This document shows, in pieces, positions 41,795 to 51,628 of a stretch of DNA of 64,000 bases. The position numbers were made by a program, and so were the translations under genes. Numbering within the stretch: position 1 is the first letter of the stretch; the number at the start of each line of letters is the position of its first letter. The notes beneath the pieces are model-generated. The model worked only from the letters and a program-made list of their open reading frames with translations. It ran no database searches and was not told where the DNA came from. The DNA comes from CALGFI01 sp963786805 (GTDB taxonomy: Bacteria > Actinomycetota > UBA4738 > HRBIN12): the NCBI GenBank assembly GCA_963786805.1, contig CAWBAK010000002.1, positions 496,001 to 560,000 of the forward strand. The letters are read 5' to 3'.

Positions 41795-42194
41795 AGGACC
41801 TCCGGGGTACGAAAGCTCACGCTAGACCAGCCATGGTATCGGCCGGAAGGCCGCGTGCCTCTCGGCCAAACGGCCCCCATCGCCAGGCACATCCATGAGC
41901 CAAAAGACCAGTTGCGAAACCGCGCTCCGCGTTCTAGTGTCGGCCATCTGGTGTTTTCGGTAGGGTCAATGGCCCAAGCCCATCTGGGGTGCCGAAGCGG
42001 CGGGTTTGAGTCTTTTGACGTAAGGGGACCATCATCACAACCTTCCCCCAGAATCACCGTTTCTTGTTAGAGGAGCACGAACCATCCACCGTCGGCCGGT
42101 CGGAACCAAGGCACCTTCCCGACGAGTCCCGTCCCGGCGAACGTGGTACTCGAACCGCACGTCGTCGTCGCATCGAGATCCGGAGGACCGAGCT
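41795..42194. other. Divergent intergenic region, 400 bp
   Basis: It lies between ugd (minus) and the large sugar transferase (plus) and must hold promoters for both. There are GC hairpins near 41845-41875 (GGCCGGAAGGCC) and the ribosome binding site GGAGG (42182-42186) for GTG 42195. No gene and no convincing -35/-10 pair was found. Confidence 0.5.
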
Positions 42195-43734
42195 GTGAAG
42201 CTAGGCGATGCACCATCCCGGCTCTCGAGGGGCGACAGGAACGACGTCGTCGTCGTCCCCGAGGTCGAGGACGGGGGTCCGGTCGATCTCACCAGCGTCC
42301 TCGACGGCGTCGACGGGCAGGTGATCGACGGGACCGCCGGACTCACGGTCGGAACGAGCGCCCTTCGGCGCTATCGGCTCGTGGGCACCCTCCTCGTGCC
42401 GATCGACATCCTCTGCCTGACGATCGCTTTGCTCGTCGCTCACGCGCTGCGTTTCGGTTTCCTTCCGTCCCTCGACTACATGACCGGCATGGCCGTGGCC
42501 GGCCTTCTCTGGCCTGGGGTCTTCCACGCCCTCGGCCTCTATGCGCCCCAGCACCTCTCCGCGCTCGAGGAGTTCCGCCGGACCATCGGCGCCGTCGGCA
42601 TCGGCATCTTCGTCGTGATCATGGCGACCTTCTGGCTCGACTTCTACGCGTCCCGCTCGTGGATGGCCATCACGCTGGTCATCGCGCTGATCCTCGAGCT
42701 CGCGGCGAGGATGACCGTGCGCAGGTATGTCGCCCGGCTCCGCGCCAGTGACTCGTTGATGCTCCGCACCCTCGTCATCGGCAGCAAGGAACAGGCGCAC
42801 GAACCGATCGAGGCGCTCGGCAAGCCAGGATCGGGCTTCCTGCCGCTGGGCTTCGTCGATGCGACGAGTCCGATCCTTGCGTCCGCCGGGATCTCCGGGA
42901 GCGAGCGGGTGAATCGACTCCGCATCCTGTTCCGGAAGTTCCGGCCCGACTGCATCTTCATGGCCTCCACGACGATCGGGCCGAGGCAGATGCTCGCCGT
43001 CATGCAGGCTGCCCGGCAGGAGGGCGTCGTCGTGCGCCTCTACACGCACCTTTCCGGGGTCTGGGCGTCTCGGCTTACCGCGCAGCCTCTTGGCACGGAA
43101 GGGGTGGCGCTCACGCTGAAGCCGGCCGGCCTGTCGGCGTCGCAGCGGATCATCAAGCGCGGCCTCGACATCGTCCTGGCCGGCCTCGGGCTCATCCTCG
43201 CATCTCCGATCCTGCTGACGGCGGCCGTCGCGATCAAGCTCTCTTCCCCGGGCGCCGATCCTGTTTCGGCAGGATCGAGTCACCGATGGTGCCCGGAGCT
43301 TCGTCATGTACAAGTTCCGCACGATGACGCACCGAGCGGAGCACGGCGCGCAAGAAGCGGGGATCGACACGTCCGTCCCGTTCTTCAAGCTCAAGGCCGA
43401 TCATCGACTCACGGGCGTCGGCAAGGTGCTGCGCCGGTGGAGCATCGACGAGCTTCCCCAGCTGATCAACGTGCTCCTGGGCGACATGAGCCTGGTTGGA
43501 CCGCGGCCGCTCCCCTCCGAGCAGGTGTCCGCGAACATCGAGCTGCTGGGACCGCGCCACGAGGTGCGCTCCGGCATCACCGGCTGGTGGCAGATCCAGG
43601 GGCGGTCGGATGTGGATCCCGAAGAAGCCATCCGGATGGACCACTTCTACATCGAGAACTGGTCCCCGGCTCTGGACGCGTACATCTTGCTGAGAACGGT
43701 AGGAGCGCTGTTCACGCGCAAGGGCGCGTACTGA
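42195..43734 (+). pseudogene. Exopolysaccharide polyprenyl glycosylphosphotransferase, interrupted by a frameshift
   Basis: From GTG 42195 the frame encodes an N-terminal region, four helices (IDILCLTIALLVAHALRFGF and following), a CoA_binding_3-like nucleotide domain and the entry to the catalytic domain (RIIKRGLDIVLAGLGLILAS...AVAIKLSSPG). The frame then shifts at about 43246-43257, and the rest (RQDRV, VMYKFRTM, VLRRWSIDELPQLINVLLGD, MSLVGPRPLPSEQ, SGITGWWQIQGRSDVDP) continues in the +1 frame to 43734. Removing one base in CCCCGGGCGCC restores a normal 512-aa protein. It would prime glycan synthesis on undecaprenyl phosphate, a second initiator beside 35990. Confidence 0.88.
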
Positions 43735-43739
43735 CCGAG

Positions 43740-44546
43740 ATGGCCGTGCGAGCGCTCGCCGTCGAGCCATCCTGGGTGGAGCGCATCCTCGGTCATCGCG
43801 TGGATCCCGTCAGCAAGGTTCACGCTGCCGAGGCCGTGATCCAGCGCGCGATCTCCGGCGAACCCGGTGCGTACGTCTGTTTGACCAATGTGCACACGAC
43901 CGTGGAGTCGCAGCGCTCGCTCGCCCTGAGAACGGCCGCAGACGGGGCCTTCCTCTCGGTGCCCGACGGGATGCCCCTCGCCTGGATCTTGCGCCGCCGT
44001 GGCCACGTGGCCACGGAGAAGGTGACGGGGATCGAGTACGTCCCACTGGTCGCCTCGCGCGGCCTGGGGGTGGGCATCCGTCACTTCTTCTACGGCGGGG
44101 CCCCCGGTGTGGCGGTCCGTGCCGGGCTGCGGCTGGCGGACCTGGTCCCCGGCGCGCAGATCGTCGGTGCGGCATCCCCCCCGTTCGCGGAGACGCACGG
44201 CGGATGGGCGACGGACGATCTGCAACGGGAGCTGCGCCGAACCAAACCACACATCCTGTGGGTCGGCCTCGGCGCGCCCAAACAGGAGCTGTGGATGGCC
44301 GAGATGGCCGGCACGCTGGACGTTCCCGTCATGATCGGGGTGGGGGCGGCCTTCGACTATCTCGCAGGGACGAAGCGTGCGGCGCCACGTTTGCTCCGCC
44401 ATATCGGGCTGGAGTGGCTCTTCCGTCTGGCCGTCGAACCGAGACGCCTCTGGCGTCGATACGCCGTCGGGAACGCCGTCTTCCTCCGCCTTCTCGTGCG
44501 CGATGCCTTGCAGAGGCGACGGTCACCACAGGGGCCCGCGTCGTGA
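43740..44546 (+). CDS. WecB/TagA/CpsF family glycosyltransferase
   Basis: 268 aa from ATG 43740; upstream in-frame codons belong to the shadow of the sugar transferase. Family motifs: CLTNVHTTVESQRS (TxNxxxxxxA-like), ADGAFLSVPDGMPLAWIL, HFFYGGAPGVA, HILWVGLGAPKQELWMAEM and MIGVGAAFDYLAGTKRAAPR. It usually transfers N-acetylmannosaminuronate or a related sugar to the lipid-linked GlcNAc. Located right after the priming transferase, it probably adds the second residue. Confidence 0.9.
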   Translation: MAVRALAVEPSWVERILGHRVDPVSKVHAAEAVIQRAISGEPGAYVCLTNVHTTVESQRSLALRTAADGAFLSVPDGMPLAWILRRRGHVATEKVTGIEYVPLVASRGLGVGIRHFFYGGAPGVAVRAGLRLADLVPGAQIVGAASPPFAETHGGWATDDLQRELRRTKPHILWVGLGAPKQELWMAEMAGTLDVPVMIGVGAAFDYLAGTKRAAPRLLRHIGLEWLFRLAVEPRRLWRRYAVGNAVFLRLLVRDALQRRRSPQGPAS

Positions 44547-44608
44547 TGCCCATCGAACCAGCCGATGCCGGAGACCCGTCAACCGAATCCGACGAAGGGG
44601 TGCGAGCC

Positions 44609-45214
44609 ATGTCCGAGACCTCGACCGAAGCGACCGCGGCGATGTACTTCGAATCGCTCGGCAAGCTCTTGGATGCCATCGATCTGGATGCGGTCGACCG
44701 CGTCGTGCGGGCGATCCAAGAGGCACGTGACCGTGAAGGCATCGTCTATGTCGCCGGGAACGGTGGAAGCGCCGCCACGGCGACCCACTGGGTGAACGAT
44801 CTCTGCAAGGCGACGAGAGCGGATGGACGACTGCCGATCAAGGCCCTGAGCCTCACGGACAACACCTCGTTCCTGACCGCGCTCGCCAACGACGAGGGCT
44901 ACGACCGAGTGTTCGCCGGGCAGCTCGAGAGCTTCGCCAAGCCCGGAGACGTCCTCATCGTGATCTCCGCCAGCGGGAACTCCCCCAACCTCGTGCGTGC
45001 GGTGGAGACGGCGCGAGCGCAGGGGGTCGCCACCATCGCGCTGCTCGGGTTCGACGGCGGCATCCTCAAGGAGAAGGCCGACGACTTCGTCTGGCTGCCG
45101 ACCGAGATCGGCGCGTACGGCCTCGCCGAGACCGGCCATTCCGTGGTGACCGACGTCATCACGACCTGTCTCATCCGAGAGATCGCAAGCGAGGGCTCCA
45201 AGGAGCTGGCGTAG
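44609..45214 (+). CDS. gmhA: Sedoheptulose-7-phosphate isomerase (SIS domain)
   Basis: 201 aa from ATG 44609 with GAAGGGG nine bases upstream; ATG 44546, overlapping the previous stop, would add 21 residues. Phosphosugar-binding motif VYVAGNGGSAATATHWVNDL, IVISASGNSPNLVRAVETA and ETGHSVVTDVITTCLI, as in GmhA. It converts sedoheptulose 7-phosphate to D-glycero-D-manno-heptose 7-phosphate, the first step of NDP-heptose synthesis. The next genes supply the remaining steps. Confidence 0.88.
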   Translation: MSETSTEATAAMYFESLGKLLDAIDLDAVDRVVRAIQEARDREGIVYVAGNGGSAATATHWVNDLCKATRADGRLPIKALSLTDNTSFLTALANDEGYDRVFAGQLESFAKPGDVLIVISASGNSPNLVRAVETARAQGVATIALLGFDGGILKEKADDFVWLPTEIGAYGLAETGHSVVTDVITTCLIREIASEGSKELA

Positions 45215-45216
45215 CG

Positions 45217-46440
45217 TTGGGGGGACGACCGGACAATACCGATCGTCCCCGGCAAGCCGTCATCCTGGCCGGAGGACGGGGGACGCGTTTGCTTCCCCTG
45301 ACGCAAACACGGCCCAAGCCGATGGTGGAGTTCCACGGCAAGCCGTTCCTCGAGTACATCGTCGAGCTCCTGCGGGATGAGGGCTTCGAGCGGATCGTGA
45401 TGCTGCTCGGGTATCTGCCGAACGTGATCATGGATCACTTCGCGGACGGCAGCCGTTGGGGAGTCTCGATCTCGTACTCGGTCACCGACCCCGATGCCCT
45501 GACCGTTCACCGTGTCCGCGACGCGGCTCCCCTGCTCGACGACCTCTTCATGATCCTGTACTGCGACAACTACTGGCCGCTGCAGATGGATCGGGTGTGG
45601 GAATCGTTCGTGAAGTCCGGGGTCCAGGCGCAGATCACCGTCTACAGCAACAAGGACGGGTACACGAAGGACAGCGTGATCGTGGACGACGACGGCCTGG
45701 TCACGACCTTCGACCGATCCCGCTCGACGCCGGGGCTCAAGGGCGTCGAGATCAGCTATGCGTTGGTCCCGAAGACCGTCCTCGAGCTGTTCCCCGAAGG
45801 CGACCTGTTGTTCGAGGAGGCGGTCTATCCGAAACTCGTCGCGCGCGGTCAGCTGGCGGCGTTCGTAACGGATCACCGGTACTACAGCGTCGGCTCGCAC
45901 GAGCGCCTTCCCCTCACGGATGCCTTCCTCGCGAGGACGCCCACCGTCATCCTGGACCGAGACGGCGTCCTGAACGAGAAGCCGCAGAAGGCGCGGTACG
46001 TCACGGGCCCCGACGAGTTCCGGTGGCGCCCGGGATCGCTCGAAGCCCTTCGCATGCTGACGGAGAGTGGGTATCGCGTGATCATCGCGTCCAATCAGGC
46101 CGGGATCGCGCGCGGTGCGATGACGGAGGCCGACCTCGAAGCGGTGCACGCCAAGATGCGCGGCGAGGCGGAGCAGGCCGGCGGGCGCATCGATGCGATC
46201 TACCACTGCCCTCACGGCTGGGACGAGGGATGCGAGTGCCGGAAACCGCGCCCCGGCATGCTCTTCCAGGCTCAGCGAGAGCATCACCTCGACCTGACGC
46301 GCACCTACTTCATCGGGGATGACGAGCGCGACGCGGAGGCAGCGTCGGCGGCCGGCTGCAGGTTCGCTATGGTCACAGAGAGCTCGCCGCTGCCGGACCT
46401 GACTCAGAAGCTCATCGAAGGACGACTGGAGCCATCGTGA
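45217..46440 (+). CDS. Bifunctional heptose-1-phosphate nucleotidyltransferase/HAD phosphatase (HddC-GmhB fusion)
   Basis: 407 aa from TTG 45217 (AAGGAG upstream, two bases after gmhA). Residues about 12-240: sugar nucleotidyltransferase with LAGGRGTRLLPLTQTRPKPM, YCDNYWPL and SVGSHERLPL, like HddC guanylyltransferases. Residues 245-400: HisB/GmhB-type HAD phosphatase with the nucleophile ILDRDGVLNEKP, IIASNQAGIARG and the Zn loop HCPHGWDEGCECRKPRPGML. This one protein would remove the 7-phosphate from heptose 1,7-bisphosphate and then attach a nucleotide to heptose 1-phosphate. The two activities are usually separate genes. Confidence 0.88.
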   Translation: MGGRPDNTDRPRQAVILAGGRGTRLLPLTQTRPKPMVEFHGKPFLEYIVELLRDEGFERIVMLLGYLPNVIMDHFADGSRWGVSISYSVTDPDALTVHRVRDAAPLLDDLFMILYCDNYWPLQMDRVWESFVKSGVQAQITVYSNKDGYTKDSVIVDDDGLVTTFDRSRSTPGLKGVEISYALVPKTVLELFPEGDLLFEEAVYPKLVARGQLAAFVTDHRYYSVGSHERLPLTDAFLARTPTVILDRDGVLNEKPQKARYVTGPDEFRWRPGSLEALRMLTESGYRVIIASNQAGIARGAMTEADLEAVHAKMRGEAEQAGGRIDAIYHCPHGWDEGCECRKPRPGMLFQAQREHHLDLTRTYFIGDDERDAEAASAAGCRFAMVTESSPLPDLTQKLIEGRLEPS

Positions 46441-47498
46441 CCAACGCAACCCGTCGGCCGGTCCTCGTGACCGGCCACCGTGGATACATCGGCTCCGTGA
46501 TGGTCCGCCACCTCCTCGACGCCGGCTACGACGTCGTCGGGATGGACACGGGCTACTTCGACCAATGCACCTTCATACCGGACCTCGCAGACGTTCCGAC
46601 GATCGAGAAGGACATCCGCGACCTCGTGCCAGAGGACCTTCAGTCGCTGTTCGCCGTCATCCACCTCGCGGCTCTGAGCAACGACCCGATCGGCAACCTC
46701 GACGAAGGATGGACCGAGGAGATCAACTACCGAGCCTCGGTGAGGCTGGCGGAGCTCGCGAGGGAGGCCGACGTTCGGCGTTTCCTCTTCTCGTCGTCTT
46801 GCATCATGTACGGGATGTCGTCGGCCGAGGAGGTCGACGAGGATTCCCCACTCGAGCCTCAGACCGAGTACGCGCGCTCGAAGGTGAAGGCGGAACGCGC
46901 GATCTCGGAGCTCGCTGCCGATGGGTTCTCACCGGTGTTCCTGCGCAACGGAACCGTCTACGGCATCTCGCCGAGGATGCGGTTCGACACCGTCTTCAAC
47001 AACCTGATGGGCTCAGCGTTCGGCACCGGGAAGATCACCGTCTACAGCGACGGCAAGCCCTGGCGGCCGGTCGTGCATGTCGAGGACGTCGCCCGCGCCT
47101 TCATCGCGGTGCTCGAGGCGCCCACGAGCGCGATCCACGACCAGGCGTTCAACACCGGGGCGAACCACCTGAACCATCAGGTGATCGAGCTCGCCGAGAT
47201 CGCGGCGGCCACGGTGCCGGGCTGCCAGCTCGAGGTTCAGGCCCGTGGGGACGCAGACCAGAGAACGTACAAGGCGAACTTCGACAAGTTCGCCCGGACG
47301 TTCCCCGACTTCGAGTTCCGTTGGGACGCGAAGTCGGGAGCCCAGGACCTCTACGAGGGTTTCCGGCGGGTCGGCCTGACGGACCAGATGTTCACCGACG
47401 AGCGCTTCACACGCCTGAGCTGGTTGAACCGCCTTCTCGAGGGGAACCACCTCGATGCGTCCTTGCGGTGGACGAACGAGAAGCCAGGGCAGACATGA
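46437..47498 (+). CDS. NAD-dependent epimerase/dehydratase (extended SDR)
   Basis: 353 aa from GTG 46437 overlapping the previous stop. Rossmann motif VLVTGHRGYIGSVMVRHLL, SSSCIMYGMS with the Ser/Thr site, and YARSKVKAE (YxxxK). RNGTVYGISPRMRFDTVFNN and VYSDGKPWRPVVHVEDVARA are typical of sugar-nucleotide SDRs. Lying between heptose synthesis genes, it probably dehydrates, oxidises or epimerises NDP-heptose. The exact reaction cannot be read. Confidence 0.85.
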   Translation: MTNATRRPVLVTGHRGYIGSVMVRHLLDAGYDVVGMDTGYFDQCTFIPDLADVPTIEKDIRDLVPEDLQSLFAVIHLAALSNDPIGNLDEGWTEEINYRASVRLAELAREADVRRFLFSSSCIMYGMSSAEEVDEDSPLEPQTEYARSKVKAERAISELAADGFSPVFLRNGTVYGISPRMRFDTVFNNLMGSAFGTGKITVYSDGKPWRPVVHVEDVARAFIAVLEAPTSAIHDQAFNTGANHLNHQVIELAEIAAATVPGCQLEVQARGDADQRTYKANFDKFARTFPDFEFRWDAKSGAQDLYEGFRRVGLTDQMFTDERFTRLSWLNRLLEGNHLDASLRWTNEKPGQT

Positions 47499-47944
47499 TC
47501 GACGGGGTCAAGATCATCCCGCTCACCCAGATCGTGGACGAGCGCGGCAAGATCATGCACATGCTCAAGTCGACCGACCCGCACTTCATCGCGTTCGGTG
47601 AGATCTACTTCTCGACGGCCTGGCCCGGCACGATCAAGGGCTGGCACATCCACACGTCGATGACGATCAACAATGCGGTCGTCTCGGGACGTGCCAAGCT
47701 CGTGATGTACGACATGCGGGAAGGATCACCCACCAGAGGCGAGATCCAAGAGGTGTTCATCGGAGAAGACAACTACTCGCTCGTCCAGATCCCGCCGGGG
47801 ATCGCGAACGGCTACAAGGCGTACGGGGACAAGCCGGCCATCCTCGCCAACTGCGCGACGGAGCCCCATCGCCCCGACGAGATCATCCGGATCGACCCGT
47901 TCACGCCCGACATCCCCTACGACTGGTCCCTGCGCAATGGCTAG
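47495..47944 (+). CDS. RmlC-like cupin, sugar-nucleotide 3,5-epimerase type
   Basis: 149 aa from ATG 47495 (ATGA overlap). dTDP-4-dehydrorhamnose 3,5-epimerase fold: GEIYFSTAWPGTIKGWHIHT (His base region), IPPGIANGYKAYGDKPAILA and the C-terminal PYDWSL. Slightly shorter than RmlC. It is likely to epimerise a 4-keto-NDP-heptose or hexose made by the preceding SDR. No RmlA, B or D genes are nearby, so rhamnose synthesis is unlikely here. Confidence 0.82.
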   Translation: MIDGVKIIPLTQIVDERGKIMHMLKSTDPHFIAFGEIYFSTAWPGTIKGWHIHTSMTINNAVVSGRAKLVMYDMREGSPTRGEIQEVFIGEDNYSLVQIPPGIANGYKAYGDKPAILANCATEPHRPDEIIRIDPFTPDIPYDWSLRNG

Positions 47945-48947
47945 CCCCAGTCCTCGCCTCATCGTCACGCGCACGCCGCTGAGGGTCAGCTTCGCCGGCG
48001 GTGGAACCGACCTCCCCGCGTTCTACGAGCGCGAGCCAGGGGCGGTCTTCAGCACGGCGATCACCAACTACGTGTGGGTCACGATCAAGCCGCACAGCGA
48101 GCTCTTCTTCGAGCCGATCCGGCTGAACTACTCCAAGAGCGAAGAGGTTCAGACGATCGATGAGATCGAGAACGACATCGCCCGAGAGAGCCTCAAGCTC
48201 CTCGAGATCGAGCCACCGATCTACATCAGTACCGTGGGGGATCTCCCGGCGTCGTCGGGGCTGGGAGGTTCGAGCTCCTTCGCCGTCGGTCTCTTGAACG
48301 CCCTGCACGTCTACCGGGGCGAGCGCGTCGGCCCGGGCCGACTGGCCGAGGAGGCCTCGCACATCGAGATCGAGATCCTGCAACAGCCGATCGGGAAGCA
48401 AGATCAGTACGCGTCCGCCTTCGGCGGGCTGAACTACTTCTCCTTCAAGTCGGACGGATCGGTGCTGGTCGAGCAGAAGCACGTGAACGACGCGACGCTC
48501 GGTCGCCTCTTCGAATCCCTGTTGATGTTCTGGACGGGTCACCAGCGCTCCGCCGAGTCGGTTCTCGCGGAACAGAAGCGCAACACGGCGGAGAAGATGG
48601 CCGCTCTCGGGAAGATGCGCGATCACGCGCAGCAGCTTCAGGCGCTGGTTTCGAACGGACAGCTCGACGTCGTCGACTTCGGGCGCGTGCTGGACGAGGG
48701 ATGGCAGCTGAAGCGCGAGCTGGCGAGCACCATCACGACGACCCAGATCGACGACTGGTATCAACGAGCCATCGAGGCGGGCGCCGTCGGCGGGAAACTT
48801 TGCGGCGCAGGCGGCGGCGGGTTCCTCCTCTTCGTGGTCGAACCGGAACGGCAGGCGTCCGTTCGGGCGGCGATGTCGGATCTCATGGAGGTCCCGATCC
48901 GACACGAGGTCCACGGATCGCAGATCATCGTTCCGGCGGCAGGCTGA
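47937..48947 (+). CDS. hddA: D-glycero-alpha-D-manno-heptose 7-phosphate kinase-like GHMP kinase
   Basis: 336 aa from ATG 47937, overlapping the cupin gene by 8 bp. GHMP kinase motif 1 RTPLRVSFAGGGTDLPAFYE, ATP loop DLPASSGLGGSSSFAVGLLN and motif 3 GAVGGKLCGAGGGGFLLFV. HddA-type kinases phosphorylate heptose 7-phosphate at C1. With gmhA and the HddC-GmhB fusion all activities for GDP-D-glycero-alpha-D-manno-heptose are present. Fucokinase-like activity is an alternative. Confidence 0.87.
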   Translation: MASPSPRLIVTRTPLRVSFAGGGTDLPAFYEREPGAVFSTAITNYVWVTIKPHSELFFEPIRLNYSKSEEVQTIDEIENDIARESLKLLEIEPPIYISTVGDLPASSGLGGSSSFAVGLLNALHVYRGERVGPGRLAEEASHIEIEILQQPIGKQDQYASAFGGLNYFSFKSDGSVLVEQKHVNDATLGRLFESLLMFWTGHQRSAESVLAEQKRNTAEKMAALGKMRDHAQQLQALVSNGQLDVVDFGRVLDEGWQLKRELASTITTTQIDDWYQRAIEAGAVGGKLCGAGGGGFLLFVVEPERQASVRAAMSDLMEVPIRHEVHGSQIIVPAAG

Positions 48948-48948
48948 C

Positions 48949-50230
48949 GTGATCCGGGTAGGCACGACGCGTCCCATCACGGAATGCATCGTGTGCGGCT
49001 CGTCCGAGCTGACCCCGTTCTTGGACCTGGGAGTGACGCCGCTCGCGAACAAGTTCCTCACCGAGGACGAGCTCCACGTTCCCGAGCCCGGATACCCGCT
49101 CAAGGTCTCGTTCTGCGGTGACTGTGGCCACGTGCAGCTGAGCGAGGTGGTTCCGCCGATCGAGATGTTCGAGGACTACCTCTACGTCTCGTCGGCCTCG
49201 GATACGCTGCGCGACCACCTGTACGACCTGAGCGATGTCATGCACGAGCGGCGTCGACTGGGCGCGGACGGATCTCGTCATCGACATCGGCTGCAACGAC
49301 GGGACGCTCCTGAAGGGGTTCGCACGATTCGGAGTCAAGACGCTCGGGGTTGACCCGGCCAAGAACCTCGCCGAGCTCGAACGCGACTCCGGCATCGAAC
49401 GCTACGTCGGCCTCTTCGGTTCCGACTCGGCGGCAGAGATCGCGGATCGCTGGGGCAGGGCCGACCTGATCACCGCCACGAATACCTTTCCGCACATCCC
49501 GGATCTGCACGACTTCATGCTCGGGATCGACAAGGCGCTCGCTCCCCGAGGTGCGTTCGTGGTGGAAGCGCACTACCTGTTGGACATGATCGACCAGGGC
49601 GCCTTCGACACCATCTATCACGAGCACGTCTCGTACTGGTCGCTCGGATCGATGACCCGGCTCTTCGGGCAGCATGGCTTCGAGGTGGTCGATGCGGAAC
49701 GCGTGCCGCTGCATCACGGCCAGCTGCGGGTCACCGTGCAGCGCAAGGGCGACCGAGCGCCGGAGAGCCGCGTGCAGCAGGTCCTGGACGCCGAGCGGGA
49801 GCGAGGGCTCGGGCGACCGGAGACCTTCGAGCGATTCGCGGAACAGACGCTGCGTGTCAAGCAGGAACTGACGGGCATGCTCGCGGACCTGCACGGACGA
49901 GGCGCACGTGTGGCGGGCTACGGCGCGCCCGCCAAGGGCAACACGTTATTGAGCTTCCTCGAGATCGGACCCGACAGGATCGAGTACATCGTCGATCGCA
50001 GCTCCCTCAAGCAAGGTCTGTACACGCCCGGTTCGCACATCCCGATCGTGCCGGTGGAACGATTGCTCGAGGATCAGCCCGACGCCGTCGTTCTCTTCGC
50101 TTGGAATTTCGTCGACGAGGTCCTGCATCAACAGGCCGAATACTGCCGGAGGGGAGGGCGTTTCATCGTCCCGGTCCCCAGCCCCGTCGAGGTCGGCCTG
50201 GACGACGTCCAACCGGTTCCTACCGCCTGA
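48949..50230 (+). pseudogene. SAM-dependent C-methyltransferase (TylC3-like), interrupted by a frameshift
   Basis: From GTG 48949: zinc-binding N-terminal domain (CIVCGSSELTPFLDLGVTP ... CGDCGHVQL) to about 49245. The frame then breaks; in the +1 frame the SAM domain follows (TDLVIDIGCNDGTLLKGFAR, HYLLDMIDQGAFDTIYHEHV) and the C-terminal domain GARVAGYGAPAKGNTLLSFL ... FAWNFVDEVLHQQ to 50230. Removing one base in CGAGCGGCGTC (49245-49256) gives 426 aa, the normal length. Family members add a C-methyl branch to keto-NDP-sugars. If functional, it would act on the product of the SDR/cupin pair. Confidence 0.88.
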
Positions 50231-50233
50231 GGC

Positions 50234-51535
50234 ATGCGCGACCTGCAGCTCGATCTCGATGCCGGGGTCGGTTCCGAGATGCATCGTTTCGTGGAAGAGC
50301 TGTATCCGATCTGTCGGAGCATCACCGGGAACGGCCTTCGGGAGACGCTTCATCGCATCGGCAAACGCATCCCGATCGAGATCCAGGAGGTCCCGACCGG
50401 GACGGAGGTCTTCGACTGGACCGTCCCGAAGGAATGGAACATCCGCGAGGCCTACATCAACGACCCGAGTGGACGGCGGGTCGTCGACTTCCGTGACCAC
50501 AACCTCCACGTCATGGGATACAGCGTTCCCGTCGACCGGCGGATGTCCTTGTCGGAGCTGAAGGAGCACGTGCACACGCTCCCCGACCAGCCCGATGTGA
50601 TCCCGTATCGGACCTCCTACTACTCCGAGGCGTGGGGCTTCTGCATGGAGCACAACCGTCTTCAGGACCTCGTCGAGGGTGAGTACGAGGTCCGGATCGA
50701 TTCGTCGCTGGAGCCGGGCAGTCTCACTTACGGGGAGCTCCATGTCCCGGGCGAGAGCGAGGACGAGGTCTTGATCTCGTGCCATTGCTGCCACCCATCG
50801 ATCGCCAACGACAACCTGTCGGGCATCGCCGTGGCCACGTGGTTAGCCGAGCACCTTCAGGGCGTGTCCCTCCGTCATTCGTATCGCTTCCTGTTCGTCC
50901 CCGGGACGATCGGACCGATCACCTGGCTGGCCCGCAACGAAGATCGGGTCGACCGGATCAAGCACGGCCTCGTGGTCACCGGCGTGGGCGATCCGGGCCC
51001 GTTCACCTACAAGCGCAGCCGCCGAGGCAACGCTCCGATCGACCGGGCGGCTGCCCACGTCCTCGAACACTCGGGACGTCCGTATGAAGTCCTCGACTTC
51101 TCACCGTACGGGTACGACGAGCGCCAGTACTGCTCCCCCGGCTTCGATCTCGCCGTCGGGTCGCTGATGCGGACGCCGAACGGCCAGTACCCCGAGTACC
51201 ACACGTCCGCCGACAACCTCGACTTCGTGCGGCCGGACGCTCTGGCGGATTCGCTCGGCATGTACCTGCGCGTCCTCGACGTGATCGAGAACGATGAGGT
51301 CTACGTGAACCTGAGCCCGAAAGGCGAGCCGCAGCTCGGAACGCGTGGACTGTACCCACCCGTTGGGGCGCAAGGCGTTTCGGCGGAGCTGCTGGCGCGC
51401 CTGTGGGTCCTGAACCTCTCGGACGCTCGGCACAGCCTCCTCGGGATCGCCGAGCGCGCCGCCATGGAGTTCGGCACCGTGAAGGCCGCGGCGGCGGCGC
51501 TGATCGACGGAGGCCTTCTGAAACCGCTCCGGTGA
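50234..51535 (+). CDS. DUF2172/DUF4910 aminopeptidase-like protein with C-terminal winged helix
   Basis: 433 aa from ATG 50234, 3 bp after the methyltransferase. The Zn-peptidase-like core carries EVLISCHCCHPSIANDNLSG (metal ligands H and D) and GYDERQYCSPGFDLAVGSLM, YHTSADNLDF; the inserted DUF2172 domain is about 60-130. The last 65 residues (ELLARLWVLNLSDARHSLLG...) form the HTH_47 winged helix. Such proteins recur in bacterial glycan clusters with no proven role; M28-like hydrolase or de-acylation of a sugar-linked amino acid is possible. A second copy of the winged-helix part survives at 52561. Confidence 0.82.
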   Translation: MRDLQLDLDAGVGSEMHRFVEELYPICRSITGNGLRETLHRIGKRIPIEIQEVPTGTEVFDWTVPKEWNIREAYINDPSGRRVVDFRDHNLHVMGYSVPVDRRMSLSELKEHVHTLPDQPDVIPYRTSYYSEAWGFCMEHNRLQDLVEGEYEVRIDSSLEPGSLTYGELHVPGESEDEVLISCHCCHPSIANDNLSGIAVATWLAEHLQGVSLRHSYRFLFVPGTIGPITWLARNEDRVDRIKHGLVVTGVGDPGPFTYKRSRRGNAPIDRAAAHVLEHSGRPYEVLDFSPYGYDERQYCSPGFDLAVGSLMRTPNGQYPEYHTSADNLDFVRPDALADSLGMYLRVLDVIENDEVYVNLSPKGEPQLGTRGLYPPVGAQGVSAELLARLWVLNLSDARHSLLGIAERAAMEFGTVKAAAAALIDGGLLKPLR

Positions 51536-51628
51536 CCTGACCGAGGACGTCTCACCGCCGAACCGCGCGCCGTGCCACCCCAGTGCCCATCGCCCGGTGG
51601 AGCACGAGCTAGGGACGCGTAGGCCAAC

